A stretch of DNA of 51,639 nucleotides from Kineosphaera limosa NBRC 100340 (GCF_000298215.1 NZ_BAHD01000051.1:1-51639); one strand, 5' to 3'. Shown: positions 1-8,721, numbered from the stretch's first letter. Numbers and translations are program-made. Notes: generated from the letters alone by a model not told the origin.

Positions 1-2944
1 TCTCCGGCGCGGGCTTGTCGGCCGCGACCGTGGCAGCCGGCTCCTTGCCCGAGGGCGCCGCATCCGAGGCAGCGTCCGCCGCCGGGTCCGAGACCGTGCT
101 TGGCGCCGAGGTGCCCTGCCCGGCCTGCTGCGCGCGCATCGCTGCCAACGCATCCGAGGCCGAGACCGGACCGCCGGCGGGCGGCGCCCCCGTCGACGCG
201 CCATCGGGCTCGGGCGAGTGAGCGCGCATCGCGGTGACGGCGTCTGAGGCGTGGGCCGCCGTGCTGCCGCCGCCGGATGGGGTCACTGAACCGGGGTCCT
301 CGCCGCCGGCCGCCTGCGCGCGCATGGCCGCCAATGCGTCGGAGGCCGACACCGCCTGGCTCGAACCGGCACCCGCCTCCTCCGAAGCGGCCGGCGCCTC
401 CTCGGTCTCCGGAGTGTGGGCGCGCATCGCCGTGACCGCGTCGGACGCGTGGGCGGCGGTGCTGCCAGCCCCCGACGGCTGCGGCGTGTCCGCCCGCGCC
501 TCAGCGCGCTCGCTGGCGCTGGGGGCGGGCTGCGGGATGTGGTCCACCTCCGCATTGGAGTTCAATCCACCGCCGGGCACCGACACCTCGGCCCGGTCGA
601 CCGGCAGCGCGGCGGTCGCGGCCGAACCGCCAGCAACCTCCGGCGCCGCCGAGCCGGCCTCGACCGGCGGGGCGCCTTCCGGCGCCCGCACGGCCGCCAG
701 CAGCATCTGCGCGACATCGACGACCTCGACCTCCGCGCGGGCCTTCCCGCTGGCCTGGGCTGCGGTCAGCCCGTCGGAGAGCATGACGCGACAGAACGGA
801 CAGCCGATCGCGATCCGGTCGGCCCCGGTCCCCACGGCCTCGGCCGTGCGGTCCTCGTTGATGCGGGTGCCGAGCTTCTCTTCCATCCACATGCGGGCGC
901 CGCCGGCGCCGCAGCAGAACGACTTCTCGCCCGAGCGGGGCATCTCCTTGAGCTGGACGCCGGGCAGGGCGCCGAGCAGCTCCCTTGGCGGGGCGTAGAC
1001 GTTGTTGTGCCGGCCCAGGTAGCAGGGGTCGTGGTAGGTGACGCTGGGCGCCGTCGAGGCGACATCCTGGGCCGACGCCTGCCCGGGGCGGGCGACCGGC
1101 ACGAGCTTCTTCTCGCGCACCAGCCGGTTCAGCAGCTGCGTGTGGTGCACGACCTCGTAGTTGCCGCCGGCCTGCGGGTACTCGTTGCGGATCGTGTTGA
1201 AGCAGTGGGCGCAGGTCACGACGATCTTCTTGGCGCCGGCCTCGTTGAGGGTCTCGATGTTCTGCGCGGCGAGCATCTGGAAGAGGATCTCGTTGCCGGC
1301 GCGGCGAGCGGAATCACCGGTGCACGCCTCACCCTCGCCGAGGATCGCGAACGAGACCCCGGCGGTGTGCAGCAGCTCGGCGACGGCGCGGCTGGTCTTC
1401 TTGGCACGGTCCTCGTACGCGCCGGCGCAACCCACCCAGAACAGGTAGTCGACCTCGTCCAGCGACTCGACATCCGAGCCGACGACCGGCACGTCGAAGT
1501 CCAGGCCCTTGGCCCAGTCGAGGCGCAGCTTGCTGGCCATGCCCCACGGGTTCTGTCGCGACTCCATGTTCTTGAACAGGCCACCGAGTTCGGCCGGGAA
1601 CGCGGAGTCGATGAGGACCTTGTGCCGACGCATGTCGACGATCGCATCGACGTGCTCGATGTCGACGGGGCACTGCTCGACGCACGCGCCGCAGGTCGTG
1701 CACGACCACAGCACGTCCTCGTCGATGATCGCCTCCGGGCCGAGGTGGTCATAGGCGGTCAGCGGGTGATCGAGGGTATAGTTGGTGGAGCCGACCAGCC
1801 CCACGTTGGCCAGTTGCCGCTGGTGCTCGGGCAGCGCCGCGCGCTCCGCCTCCGTCGCCAGCAGGTAGGGGGCCTGCTCGTAGGCGTGGTTACGCAGCGT
1901 GATCATGAGCATCTTGGGCGACAGCGGCTTGTCGGTGTTCCACGCCGGGCACTGGCTCTGGCAGCGGCCACACTCGGTGCAGGTCGTGAAGTCCAGCAGG
2001 CCCTTCCACGAGAACTGGTCGATCTTGCCGACGCCCATGGCGACTTCGGCGTCCTCGTCCTCGGCCTCCGCCATCTTCTCCATGACGTCTTCGAGGTTGG
2101 CCGCGGTGACCGGCTCGCCGTCGACGACCATCGGGCGCAGCGGGCCCAGCGCGGTGCGACCGTCGGCGTTGCGCTTGAACCAGATGTTGAAGAACGCGAG
2201 GAAGCGGTGCCAGGCCACGCCCATGGTCGGCGTCAGCGACACGGTGATCATCCACGCGAACGAGATCATGATCTTCAGGAACGCGAAGAGGTAGATCGCC
2301 TGCCGGATGCCCTCCTCGCCCAGGCCGCTCCACAGGCCGGCGGTCCAGCCGGTGAGGGGGAAGTGCAGCGCGACGCTCATCTGCGGGTCGGCGAACGGCG
2401 CGAGGGCCGCCTCAAGGCTGCGCAGCGCCAGGATGCACAGGCCGACGCCCAGGATGGTGAACTCGACGTAGTAGGCCTGCCACCAGTTGGAGCCGTAGAA
2501 GCGGGAGCGTCGCGGTGGCTTGGTGGCGCGCGGGTGGCGGGCCTGCCGCAGCACCATCAGGTAGACGATCGCGACGAGCATCGTCCAGGCGAGCACCTCG
2601 ACGAGCCACTCGAACGGCGGGAAGTGGCCGATCAGCGGCAACGCGAAGTCGGCCTTGAAGAGCTGCCCGAACGCCGTGATCAGCGTGGTGAACAGCACGA
2701 GGAAGCCGACTGCTGTGATCCAGTGCGCGATCGCGACCAGCGGCAGGCGGGCCATTCGGGTGTGCCCGAGGAACTCGCGCAGCAGCGTCACCGTGCGCTT
2801 GCCCGGTTGGTTCGTCCGGGTCGGGTCAGGGGCACCCACCCGGAAGAGGCGGACGTATCCGTAGACCGTCCGGAAGAGCATGACCCATCCGATGGTGGAC
2901 ACAACGAGGCTCAACACGATGGCCACCAGCTGCAGCGCTGACAT
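1..2944 (-). CDS. Membrane-anchored heterodisulfide-reductase-like Fe-S oxidoreductase (C-terminus off the window)
   Basis: The reading frame opens at ATG 2944-2942 and stays open to base 1, giving about 981 residues without a stop. The first ~290 residues hold several hydrophobic segments, as in NarI-like membrane domains. Two ferredoxin-type [4Fe-4S] motifs follow (CTECGRCQSQCP and CTTCGACVEQCP), then two cysteine-rich CCG domains (CAHCFNTIRNEYP; CCGAGGARMW) of the HdrB/GlpC kind. Such proteins pass electrons between a membrane carrier and a soluble flavoprotein or acyl-CoA dehydrogenase partner; the exact partner is unknown here. After about residue 740 the protein becomes Ala/Ser/Pro/Glu-rich and carries an alternating repeat (ASDALAAMRAQ / ASDAVTAMRAH). 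A long reading frame on the opposite strand is a shadow. Family assignment is firm; the physiological role is inferred. Confidence 0.9.
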   Translation of the reverse strand, partial: MSALQLVAIVLSLVVSTIGWVMLFRTVYGYVRLFRVGAPDPTRTNQPGKRTVTLLREFLGHTRMARLPLVAIAHWITAVGFLVLFTTLITAFGQLFKADFALPLIGHFPPFEWLVEVLAWTMLVAIVYLMVLRQARHPRATKPPRRSRFYGSNWWQAYYVEFTILGVGLCILALRSLEAALAPFADPQMSVALHFPLTGWTAGLWSGLGEEGIRQAIYLFAFLKIMISFAWMITVSLTPTMGVAWHRFLAFFNIWFKRNADGRTALGPLRPMVVDGEPVTAANLEDVMEKMAEAEDEDAEVAMGVGKIDQFSWKGLLDFTTCTECGRCQSQCPAWNTDKPLSPKMLMITLRNHAYEQAPYLLATEAERAALPEHQRQLANVGLVGSTNYTLDHPLTAYDHLGPEAIIDEDVLWSCTTCGACVEQCPVDIEHVDAIVDMRRHKVLIDSAFPAELGGLFKNMESRQNPWGMASKLRLDWAKGLDFDVPVVGSDVESLDEVDYLFWVGCAGAYEDRAKKTSRAVAELLHTAGVSFAILGEGEACTGDSARRAGNEILFQMLAAQNIETLNEAGAKKIVVTCAHCFNTIRNEYPQAGGNYEVVHHTQLLNRLVREKKLVPVARPGQASAQDVASTAPSVTYHDPCYLGRHNNVYAPPRELLGALPGVQLKEMPRSGEKSFCCGAGGARMWMEEKLGTRINEDRTAEAVGTGADRIAIGCPFCRVMLSDGLTAAQASGKARAEVEVVDVAQMLLAAVRAPEGAPPVEAGSAAPEVAGGSAATAALPVDRAEVSVPGGGLNSNAEVDHIPQPAPSASERAEARADTPQPSGAGSTAAHASDAVTAMRAHTPETEEAPAASEEAGAGSSQAVSASDALAAMRAQAAGGEDPGSVTPSGGGSTAAHASDAVTAMRAHSPEPDGASTGAPPAGGPVSASDALAAMRAQQAGQGTSAPSTVSDPAADAASDAAPSGKEPAATVAADKPAPE
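130..470 (-). repeat. Alternating 11-residue repeats in the Fe-S protein tail
   Basis: Four copies of an 11-residue unit of form ASDA-(L/V)-(A/T)-AMRA-(Q/H) are encoded near 130-160, 220-255, 316-346 and 418-455. They lie in a Pro/Ala/Ser/Glu-rich linker. The two variants alternate (Q, H, Q, H counting from the window edge), so a two-unit block seems to have been duplicated. Confidence 0.75.
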
Positions 2945-3267
2945 GGGGGCCAGCATACGGACGGGGCCGCCCTCTCGGCCTGTCGTTGGTGACGAAGCCT
3001 GAGACGGGCTGGGGTTTCGTTGCCGCTCAAGGCGTTTGACGGCGGCGCTCGGGAGGCGGTGCGGTCGGGTGGAGTGTCGGCGTCGCCGAGTCGGTCAGCA
3101 GCGCCCGTTCGACCGCTGAGACTGCGCGTGGTGATCCCAGGGCCGTGTCATAAGTTGACCTTGGAATACTCATAACATCACGGTTCGTTACCCGTTGTGA
3201 ACGACGCAATCTCGCGACGCAACGGCGCGACCGCCTCAGCAGAACGACAGCGAAAGGCTCACCACCA
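2945..3267. other. Divergent intergenic region between the Fe-S gene and cysK
   Basis: This 323-bp gap has no convincing gene. It must hold promoters for both directions. The stretch 3148-3198 is the most AT-rich part and contains TTGACC (3155-3160) followed by CATAAC (3171-3176), but the spacing is too short for a standard sigma-70 promoter. The GTG of cysK is preceded by AAAGG at 3253-3257. I could not define an operator. Confidence 0.4.
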
Positions 3268-4194
3268 GTGACCATTTACAACGACGTGACCGCCCTCATC
3301 GGCCGCACCCCGCTGGTGCGGATCAACCGGATCATCGACACCGACGCGACGGTCGCGGCGAAGCTCGAGTTCTACAACCCCGCCAGCTCGGTCAAGGACC
3401 GCATCGGCGTCGCGATCGTCGACGCCGCCGAGGCCTCCGGACTGCTCAAGCCGGGTGGCACCATCGTGGAGGCCACCAGCGGTAACACCGGCATCGCGCT
3501 CGCGATGGTGGGCGCCGCCCGCGGCTACAAGGTCGTCCTGACGATGCCCGACACGATGAGCAAAGAGCGGCGCGCGCTGCTCAAGGCCTACGGCGCCGAG
3601 TTGGTGCTGACCCCCGGTGCGGAGGGCATGAAGGGCGCCGTCAACAAGGCCGAGGAGATCGGCGCCGGCGACAACGCCGTGCTCGCCCGTCAGTTCAGCA
3701 ACGAGGCCAACCCGAAGATCCACCGCGAGACCACCGCGGAGGAGATCTGGAACGACACCGACGGCAAGGTCGACATCGTCATCGGCGGCATCGGCACCGG
3801 CGGCACCATCAACGGTGTCGGTTCCGTGCTCAAGGAGCGCAAGCCTGAGGTCCAGATCATCGCCGTGGAGCCGGAAGAGAGCCCCATCCTCAACGGCGGC
3901 CAGCCCGGCCCGCACAAGATCCAGGGCATCGGCGCCAACTTCGTGCCGGACAACTACAACGCCGATGTCGTCGATGAGGTCATCGACATCAACGCCGCCA
4001 CCTCCGTCGAGTGGGCCCGCAAGGCCGCCACCGACGAGGGTCTGCTGGTGGGCATCTCCTCCGGTGCCGCGCTGGCCGCCGCCGCGCAGGTCGCTGCCCG
4101 CCCGGAGAACGCCGGCAAGCTGATCGTCGTCATCATCCCTTCGTTCGGCGAGCGGTACCTGTCCACGATCCTCTTCGAGGGCATCGTCGACTGA
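3268..4194 (+). CDS. cysK: Cysteine synthase A (O-acetylserine sulfhydrylase)
   Basis: PLP enzyme of 308 residues, the usual CysK length, that makes cysteine from O-acetylserine and sulfide in the cytoplasm. The PLP lysine is K43 in SSVKDRIG. The substrate loop is TSGNTG (about 70-75), and the PLP phosphate-binding loop is GTGGT near residue 178. The start is GTG 3268, with GAAAGG about 10 bases upstream. The serine acetyltransferase that supplies O-acetylserine follows after 88 bp on the same strand, so the two form the classic two-step cysteine module and may associate as the cysteine synthase complex. Confidence 0.97.
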   Translation: MTIYNDVTALIGRTPLVRINRIIDTDATVAAKLEFYNPASSVKDRIGVAIVDAAEASGLLKPGGTIVEATSGNTGIALAMVGAARGYKVVLTMPDTMSKERRALLKAYGAELVLTPGAEGMKGAVNKAEEIGAGDNAVLARQFSNEANPKIHRETTAEEIWNDTDGKVDIVIGGIGTGGTINGVGSVLKERKPEVQIIAVEPEESPILNGGQPGPHKIQGIGANFVPDNYNADVVDEVIDINAATSVEWARKAATDEGLLVGISSGAALAAAAQVAARPENAGKLIVVIIPSFGERYLSTILFEGIVD

Positions 4195-4202
4195 TCATCG
4201 TC

Positions 4203-4231
4203 GTGGCCGCCGGCTCCACGTCGGCGGCCAC
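4203..4231 (+). terminator. Intercistronic perfect hairpin between cysK and cysE
   Basis: GTGGCCGCCG (4203-4212) and CGGCGGCCAC (4222-4231) are exact inverted copies around a 9-nt loop, 8 bases after the cysK stop. No T-run follows, so it may be a partial terminator, an attenuator or an mRNA stabiliser that lowers cysE expression relative to cysK. Confidence 0.55.
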
Positions 4232-4282
4232 GGCACTCCCTCCGCACGATCAGAGCCGCCCCATCGAAGGAGATGACCACTC

Positions 4283-5065
4283 GTGTCACAGGCTCAGCTG
4301 CAGGATTCCGAAACCCCCCGTCGGCGCCGACCCGCTCTGCGTCTGGTCGAGCAGGCCCTGAGCGGCACGTTCCCCGGTGCTGGGCGCGACGACCGTTACG
4401 ACGAGGCGACCGTCGGCGTCGACGGCGCCAAGGTCTCGCAGGACTGCGCCGCCAAGGACGACCCCGCCGGGCGCGGCCGGCCGCTGTGGCGGCGCGTGCG
4501 CGACGGGATCGTCGAGGACCTGGACGCCGCGATCGCCCGCGATCCGGCGGCCACCTCCCGGGCGCAGATGGCCATCGTCAGCCCCGGCCTGCACGCCATC
4601 TGGGGACACCGGGTGGCACACGAGATGTGGCAGCACGAGAAGCTGCAACTGCCGGCGCGAGTGCTCTCCAACGTCTTTCGGGCGACCACCGGCGTCGAGA
4701 TCCACCCGGGCGCGACCATCGGCCGACGGTTCTTCATCGATCACGGGATGGGTGTCGTCATCGGCGAGACGTCGGAGATCGGCGACGACGTCATGCTTTA
4801 CAACGGCATCAACCTCGGCGGTCGCACCCTGGAGAAGGGCAAGCGCCACCCGACCATCGGCAACGGTGTGACGATCGGTGCCGGCGCGAAGGTGCTCGGC
4901 AATATCACCATCGGTGATCACGCCCAGATCGGCGCCAACTCCGTGGTCGTCAAGCCCGTCCCGGCCAACTCGGTCGCTACGGGCATCCCGGCCAAGCACC
5001 GCTCCCTGGGGCGCCGCGAGGACCCCTACGAGGCGATGTTCGCCGAGCCGGAGCTGTGGATCTGA
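4283..5065 (+). CDS. cysE: Serine O-acetyltransferase
   Basis: Acetylates serine with acetyl-CoA to give O-acetylserine for CysK. The protein has 260 residues. The N-terminal ~60 residues are a poorly conserved extension, followed by the helical SAT region (the [19 protein letters not shown] stretch). A left-handed beta helix then carries the catalytic [11 protein letters not shown] motif and the hexapeptide repeats ([20 protein letters not shown]). The start is GTG 4283 with GAAGGAG at 4266-4272. The C-terminus ends in Trp-Ile; a C-terminal Ile is the residue CysE proteins typically insert into the CysK active site, which fits complex formation with the upstream product. Confidence 0.95.
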   Translation: MSQAQLQDSETPRRRRPALRLVEQALSGTFPGAGRDDRYDEATVGVDGAKVSQDCAAKDDPAGRGRPLWRRVRDGIVEDLDAAIARDPAATSRAQMAIVSPGLHAIWGHRVAHEMWQHEKLQLPARVLSNVFRATTGVEIHPGATIGRRFFIDHGMGVVIGETSEIGDDVMLYNGINLGGRTLEKGKRHPTIGNGVTIGAGAKVLGNITIGDHAQIGANSVVVKPVPANSVATGIPAKHRSLGRREDPYEAMFAEPELWI

Positions 5066-5179
5066 GGCTCTCGCGCAGCTGCGGCGTAGGGCTGCGGGTC
5101 GTGAGCGGTTACAGATGTCATGGCTCGGTCGTGACGTTCCACGGGCTCCGACAGGCCCGCGGCCGCACAGACTGAGCAC

Positions 5180-5815
5180 ATGATGATGCAGGCAGACCCC
5201 AGCATGACCGGTCCGAACACCACCGGCCGCGCGCCTCGTCGATCCGACGACGAGGCTCGTCGATCCGACGACGAGGCCCGTCGAGCGTTCGCCTTTCGGG
5301 CGATCGGCTCCACGGTGGGCCTCGTCGGCGGCACGGTGTTCGTCCTGGCCAACCGGGCGCAGCTGCCGGCGCCGCTGCCGACGGTGGCCCTCGTGGCCTG
5401 GGCCCCGCTGCTGGTGCTGGCGATCTGGGCCGTCTATCTGCGCCGCCCGCGGGGCAGGGCACGCGGTGGGGCCATGGACGTGACGAGGCCGCACCGCCGC
5501 GCCGGCCTCATCTATCTCCTCGCGTGCGCGGCGATGTTCGCCGTCATCGCCGCCGGTCGAGCGGTGCTGGAGCCCGCGGGCTTCGCGCAGGCGCTGCCGG
5601 CCCTCGTGGCTGCCGCCGTCGGGCTGCACTTCATCCCGTTCGCGACGGCCTTCGGAGTGCGCTTCTTCACCCTGCTCGGCCTGACCCTGGCCGCGATCGG
5701 CTCCATCGGCCTCCTCCTGGGCCTGACCTGGAGCATCACCGCCGCGCCCGCGGCCGCCGTCCTCGCCGGTGCGACGATGATCGCGCTGATCGCGGCCAAC
5801 GCTCTGCGGTACTGA
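5180..5815 (+). CDS. Integral membrane protein of unknown function
   Basis: I do not recognise a family. The 211-residue product begins with about 35 polar residues containing a duplicated RRSDDEA unit, followed by roughly six hydrophobic helices (about 40-58, 65-84, 103-125, 132-150, 155-180, 185-208). A short Arg-rich loop (YLRRPRGRARGG) sits after the second helix, as expected for a cytoplasmic side. Three consecutive ATG codons (5180-5188) make the exact start ambiguous. It stands alone, 114 bp after cysE. Confidence 0.7.
   Translation: MMMQADPSMTGPNTTGRAPRRSDDEARRSDDEARRAFAFRAIGSTVGLVGGTVFVLANRAQLPAPLPTVALVAWAPLLVLAIWAVYLRRPRGRARGGAMDVTRPHRRAGLIYLLACAAMFAVIAAGRAVLEPAGFAQALPALVAAAVGLHFIPFATAFGVRFFTLLGLTLAAIGSIGLLLGLTWSITAAPAAAVLAGATMIALIAANALRY
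5237..5278 (+). repeat. Two tandem 21-bp units inside the membrane-protein N-terminus
   Basis: Units 5237-5257 and 5258-5278 differ only at the last base and encode RRSDDEA twice; a third partial copy (CGTCGA) follows. In-frame slippage here would change the length of the cytoplasmic tail without breaking the gene. Confidence 0.85.
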
Positions 5816-5881
5816 ACCCGGGCGGCAGGGTAGCTACTGCATCCGCTGCCCGCCGCTCGCGCCTCGCCGCCGCCGGCGCGA

Positions 5882-5983
5882 GTACTGCTGCTGGATCCGG
5901 TGCTCGGCATCCGCAAGACCACTATCGGCGTGAAAGACGGTCGCGTCGGCTCCCGATGCACCATGCCAGTGAGCTGCCACTGA
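5882..5983 (+). pseudogene. Possible remnant of a urease-alpha-like amidohydrolase N-terminus
   Basis: Frame 5882-5983 reads VLLLDPVLGIRKTTIGVKDG and then RVGS before losing resemblance and stopping at TGA 5981-5983. The pattern (hydrophobic strand, LDP, G-I-RK, IGVKDGR) is what I know from the N-terminal beta-sandwich of urease alpha subunits and related amidohydrolases. No start codon, active-site part or continuing frame is present. It lies 98 bp before an intact amidohydrolase of a different subfamily. The match is short and made by eye, so it is tentative. Confidence 0.3.
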
Positions 5984-6080
5984 CCCGCAGGCACCACCTG
6001 GCCTGATCCTGGGCGGCCAGCCCCGACGACAGCAACAACCGACCCGCCGGATCGTCCGAGCGACCGGGAAAGGAGCCCCG

Positions 6081-7748
6081 ATGGATGTCGACCTGGTGTT
6101 GCGCGGGGGACGTGTGCACACCGTGGAGGAGTCTTGGCCGGGTCGCGGGGAGTTGCCCGGTGCGGTGGCCGTGCTGGCGGACCGGATCGTGGCGGTGGGC
6201 AGCGACGAGGAGCTGGCGGGTCTTCGTCCGAGGCGGGTCGTCGACCTCGACGGGGCTTGCGTGGTGCCGGGATTCGGCGATGCGCACAATCACATGGCCT
6301 GGTATGGCCTGGCGTTGGCGGAGATCGACCTCGTCGGGTTGACCTCACTGGAGCAGCTGTACGCCCTGGTCGCCGAGCGCGCCGAGGGCCTGGAGCCGGG
6401 GGAGATGGTCGTCGGCTCCGGCTACGACGACAATCTGCTCGGGGACCATCCCGATCGGGACGAGCTGGACCGCGTCGCGGGTGGACGACCGGTCTGGCTC
6501 AAGCACCGCTCCGGCCACGTCGCCGTGGTCTCCACGGGCCTGGCGGACACGCTGCGCATTCTCGACGGCTCGACCCCCTGCCCGGAGGGTGGGGTGATCT
6601 GCACCGACGAGCAGGGCCGGGTCACGGGGGTGCTGCAGGAGCAGGCGCAGAACATCGTGGTCGCGCACGTCACCCCGTACCCGCTGGGCGAGCTGGCTCA
6701 GGCGGTGGCCCGGGCCTCCCGCGTGTACGCCGGTCAGGGTCTGACGCACGTCACCGAATGCGGTATCGGCCGCGGCTGGCTGGGCAAGTCGCCGTCCGAA
6801 GCGGCCGCCTACCAAGCGGCGATCGACGCCGGTGAGCTGGCCGTGCGGGTGCAACTCATGCCCTGTGTGGACGCACTGCATCCGCTCGACGGGCATCCCG
6901 ACGACGACCTGCGGTTCGGGATCGATCTCGGTCTGCGATCCGGCTTCGGCGGTGACGACCTCTCGCTGGGCGCGATGAAGATCTGGCTCGACGGCTCGCT
7001 GTTGGCATGCACGGCCGCCATGACGCAGGCGTACGACAAGCCGGGCGGCGAGCCCGCCAACCGTGGCTATCTGCAGGACGACGCGGATCGCATGCGCGAG
7101 GCGATCTTGGCGGCCCATCGCGGCGGCTGGAACGTCGCTGCGCACGCGATCGGCGACGCGGCGGTCGACCTGGCCCTCGAAACCTTCGCGCAGGCCCAGC
7201 GGCGCTGGCCGCGCCCGAGCGCCCGGCACCGCGTCGAACATGCCGGCGTGACGTCGCCGCAGCAGGTGCGCCGGTTCGCCGAACTGGGCGTGACTCCGGT
7301 GCCGCAGCTGCGCTTCCTGCACGACATCGGCGACTCGATGGCCACCAACATGGGGCCGCAGCGCGCCGGGATGCTGTATCGGCAGCGCTCGTTTCTCGAC
7401 GCCGGCTGCCGGGTGCCCGGCTCCAGCGACCGGCCGGTGGCCGACGGCCGGCCGTTGGCGGCGATGAGTTCGATGATGCTGCGGCGCACCTCGGGTGGCC
7501 AGACGATCGGCCCCGACGAGGCGGTCGACGCCGCCACGGCGCTGCGCGCCTACACCCTGGATGCCGCGTGGATGGCCGGCCAGGAGGATCGGCGCGGCAC
7601 CATCACCCCGGGCAAGCTCGCCGACCTCGTCGTGCTGGCCGACGACCCGCTGACCACCGACCCGGAGCGGCTGGCGGACCTGCCGGTGCTGGCCACCCTG
7701 CGCGGCGGGCTCGCAACGCACGACACCGGGCTCGACCTCCCGCAGTGA
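6081..7748 (+). CDS. YtcJ-like metal-dependent amidohydrolase
   Basis: Member of the amidohydrolase_3 (YtcJ/LAF3) branch, 555 residues, the usual size. The N-terminal beta-sandwich is followed by the metal-binding motif GFGDAHNHM (about residue 70). Later come a carboxylate/lysine region (GAMKIWLDGSL), HAIGDAAVDLAL, RVEHAGV and SSDRPV near the C-terminal end of the barrel, all typical of this branch. The substrate is not predictable; relatives hydrolyse amide bonds of small molecules. Start ATG 6081 has AAAGGAG about 6 bases upstream. It is monocistronic, because a long perfect hairpin begins inside its last codons. Confidence 0.88.
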   Translation: MDVDLVLRGGRVHTVEESWPGRGELPGAVAVLADRIVAVGSDEELAGLRPRRVVDLDGACVVPGFGDAHNHMAWYGLALAEIDLVGLTSLEQLYALVAERAEGLEPGEMVVGSGYDDNLLGDHPDRDELDRVAGGRPVWLKHRSGHVAVVSTGLADTLRILDGSTPCPEGGVICTDEQGRVTGVLQEQAQNIVVAHVTPYPLGELAQAVARASRVYAGQGLTHVTECGIGRGWLGKSPSEAAAYQAAIDAGELAVRVQLMPCVDALHPLDGHPDDDLRFGIDLGLRSGFGGDDLSLGAMKIWLDGSLLACTAAMTQAYDKPGGEPANRGYLQDDADRMREAILAAHRGGWNVAAHAIGDAAVDLALETFAQAQRRWPRPSARHRVEHAGVTSPQQVRRFAELGVTPVPQLRFLHDIGDSMATNMGPQRAGMLYRQRSFLDAGCRVPGSSDRPVADGRPLAAMSSMMLRRTSGGQTIGPDEAVDAATALRAYTLDAAWMAGQEDRRGTITPGKLADLVVLADDPLTTDPERLADLPVLATLRGGLATHDTGLDLPQ

Positions 7749-7765
7749 GGTCGAGCCCGGTGTCG
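7721..7765 (+). terminator. 19-bp perfect hairpin overlapping the amidohydrolase stop
   Basis: Arms 7721-7739 and 7747-7765 are exact inverted complements with a 7-nt loop. The stop codon TGA (7746-7748) straddles the loop and right arm. This is the strongest terminator-like structure in this part of the window; only a short GGTTG follows instead of a T-run. Confidence 0.8.
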
Positions 7766-7770
7766 GGTTG

Positions 7771-7825
7771 CGTCAGCCCAGTTGGCTGAGCGTCAGCCCA
7801 GTTGGCTGAGCATCAGCTCAGTTGG
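7771..7825. repeat. Tandem 20-bp repeat reaching into the YtxH-like gene end
   Basis: Units 7771-7790 and 7791-7810 are identical and 7811-7825 is a third, diverged, partial copy. The third copy contains the stop codon and last codons of the minus-strand gene that ends at 7818, so the array probably arose by duplication of that gene's 3' end. Confidence 0.85.
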
Positions 7826-8123
7826 AGGGCGGTGGGGCCGGGGGGTAAGTCGTGCCGCTGCCCGACGAGCTGTCGTCCTTGTGCTGGCTGACCTTGTCCA
7901 TGGCCGCGTCCTTGGCCTGCCCGGCCGCCTCGGCGAGCTTGGCCTGCACCTCGGGCGCCTTCTCCTTGACGGTGGCGCTCGCCGTGTGCACCTTCTCCTG
8001 CACTCGCGGGTCGTGCCAGAGCGAGTCGGCCTGCGACTTGATCTGCTCGTAACGACCCCGCCCGTCCCGCGCGCCGAGAACGTAGCCGATCGCGACTCCG
8101 GCGATGAACATCAGCCTCTTCAC
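7818..8123 (-). CDS. YtxH-like small membrane-associated stress protein
   Basis: The product has about 101 residues. It begins with one hydrophobic helix containing GYVLGARDGRGRYEQI, the hallmark of the YtxH-like family (small general-stress-type proteins). A Lys/Ala/Glu-rich amphipathic region (SATVKEKAPEVQAKLAEAAG) follows, then a Ser/Gly/Pro tail. I chose GTG 8123-8121 because GAAAGGA lies just upstream and the protein then starts MKRLMFIAGVAIGY; an earlier ATG at 8168 would add a charged segment before the membrane helix. Function in this organism is unknown. Confidence 0.75.
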   Translation of the reverse strand: MKRLMFIAGVAIGYVLGARDGRGRYEQIKSQADSLWHDPRVQEKVHTASATVKEKAPEVQAKLAEAAGQAKDAAMDKVSQHKDDSSSGSGTTYPPAPPPSN

Positions 8124-8228
8124 TGGGTTTTCCTTTCGTCGACTGCGTTGTCCCGACTCTATGGCCACGCCGCCGGCGGCGCGAGCAGAGGCAGCTCGCC
8201 GGGCGCGTTACCGTAGAGGGGCAGTTCG

Positions 8229-8315
8229 GGAGGGCTCGCATAGTGGCCTAGTGCGGCGGTCTTGAAAACCGCTATGTCGGTGACGGCATCGTGGGTTCGA
8301 ATCCCACGCCCTCCG
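8229..8315 (+). tRNA. tRNA-Ser(UGA)
   Basis: The acceptor stem GGAGGGC (8229-8235) pairs with GCCCTCC (8308-8314), with discriminator G 8315. The anticodon stem GCGGT/ACCGC frames the loop CTTGAAA with anticodon TGA at 8263-8265. The T arm is GTGGG-TTCGAAT-CCCAC (8291-8307). The long variable arm fits a class II serine tRNA. CCA is not encoded. Confidence 0.95.
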
Positions 8316-8349
8316 CTCACCTGCGGCTCGGTCGTTGCGGCGCAGTGGG

Positions 8350-8391
8350 TTCGGCTCGGTGGTTTCGGCTCGGTGGTTTCGGCTCCGTGCT
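8350..8391. repeat. Tandem 14-bp repeat after tRNA-Ser(UGA)
   Basis: Units 8350-8363 and 8364-8377 are identical (TTCGGCTCGGTGGT) and 8378-8391 is a degenerate third copy. It lies just past the end of the small minus-strand gene that ends at 8390. Confidence 0.75.
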
Positions 8392-8677
8392 ACCGCCAGG
8401 CGTCCTTGAGTCGGTCGAGCAGTCCGCGACGTCGCTCCGGCTCCGGCTCTCGCTCCGGCGTTCGTCGCGATGCGGCGAGGCCCTGATAGCCGGCGGAACT
8501 CGACGACCGGAGGTCGGCGGCCGCAGGCGGGTGGGTGCCGGAGCGCGGTCGGCCGCCGGTCCCCCCGCAGGCGCATCGCTGCCCGGTCGGCACATCCCGC
8601 AGGGCCTGCTCGATGTGCTGGCCGCAGCCGCTCCACGTCGGCTTGCCGCACGCGCGGCACGTGACTTGTCGACACAT
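8390..8677 (-). CDS. Small Cys-rich conserved protein (putative metal-binding)
   Basis: The product has 95 residues. The first ~40 (MCRQVTCRACGKPTWSGCGQ, then HIEQALRDVPTGQRCACG) match a small conserved bacterial protein I know only as hypothetical. It has seven cysteines in C-x4-C-x2-C-x7-C and C-x-C arrangements plus a histidine, so zinc or another soft metal is a reasonable ligand. The rest is a low-complexity linker and a basic, amphipathic tail (RRRGLLDRLKDAWR). The upstream region holds a CsoR-like palindrome 45 bp from the start, which suggests metal or sulfur-stress control. No enzyme motif is visible. Confidence 0.7.
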   Translation of the reverse strand: MCRQVTCRACGKPTWSGCGQHIEQALRDVPTGQRCACGGTGGRPRSGTHPPAAADLRSSSSAGYQGLAASRRTPEREPEPERRRGLLDRLKDAWR

Positions 8678-8721
8678 AGCCCTCTCCGTCTCCTCTCGAC
8701 CATGCTTCGTCCTGACTGGTC

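Noticed and set aside
416-2941. Long open frame on the plus strand (841 residues)
   Set aside because: Antisense to the Fe-S oxidoreductase, which has all its Cys motifs; the protein is His/Arg/Asp-rich without motifs.
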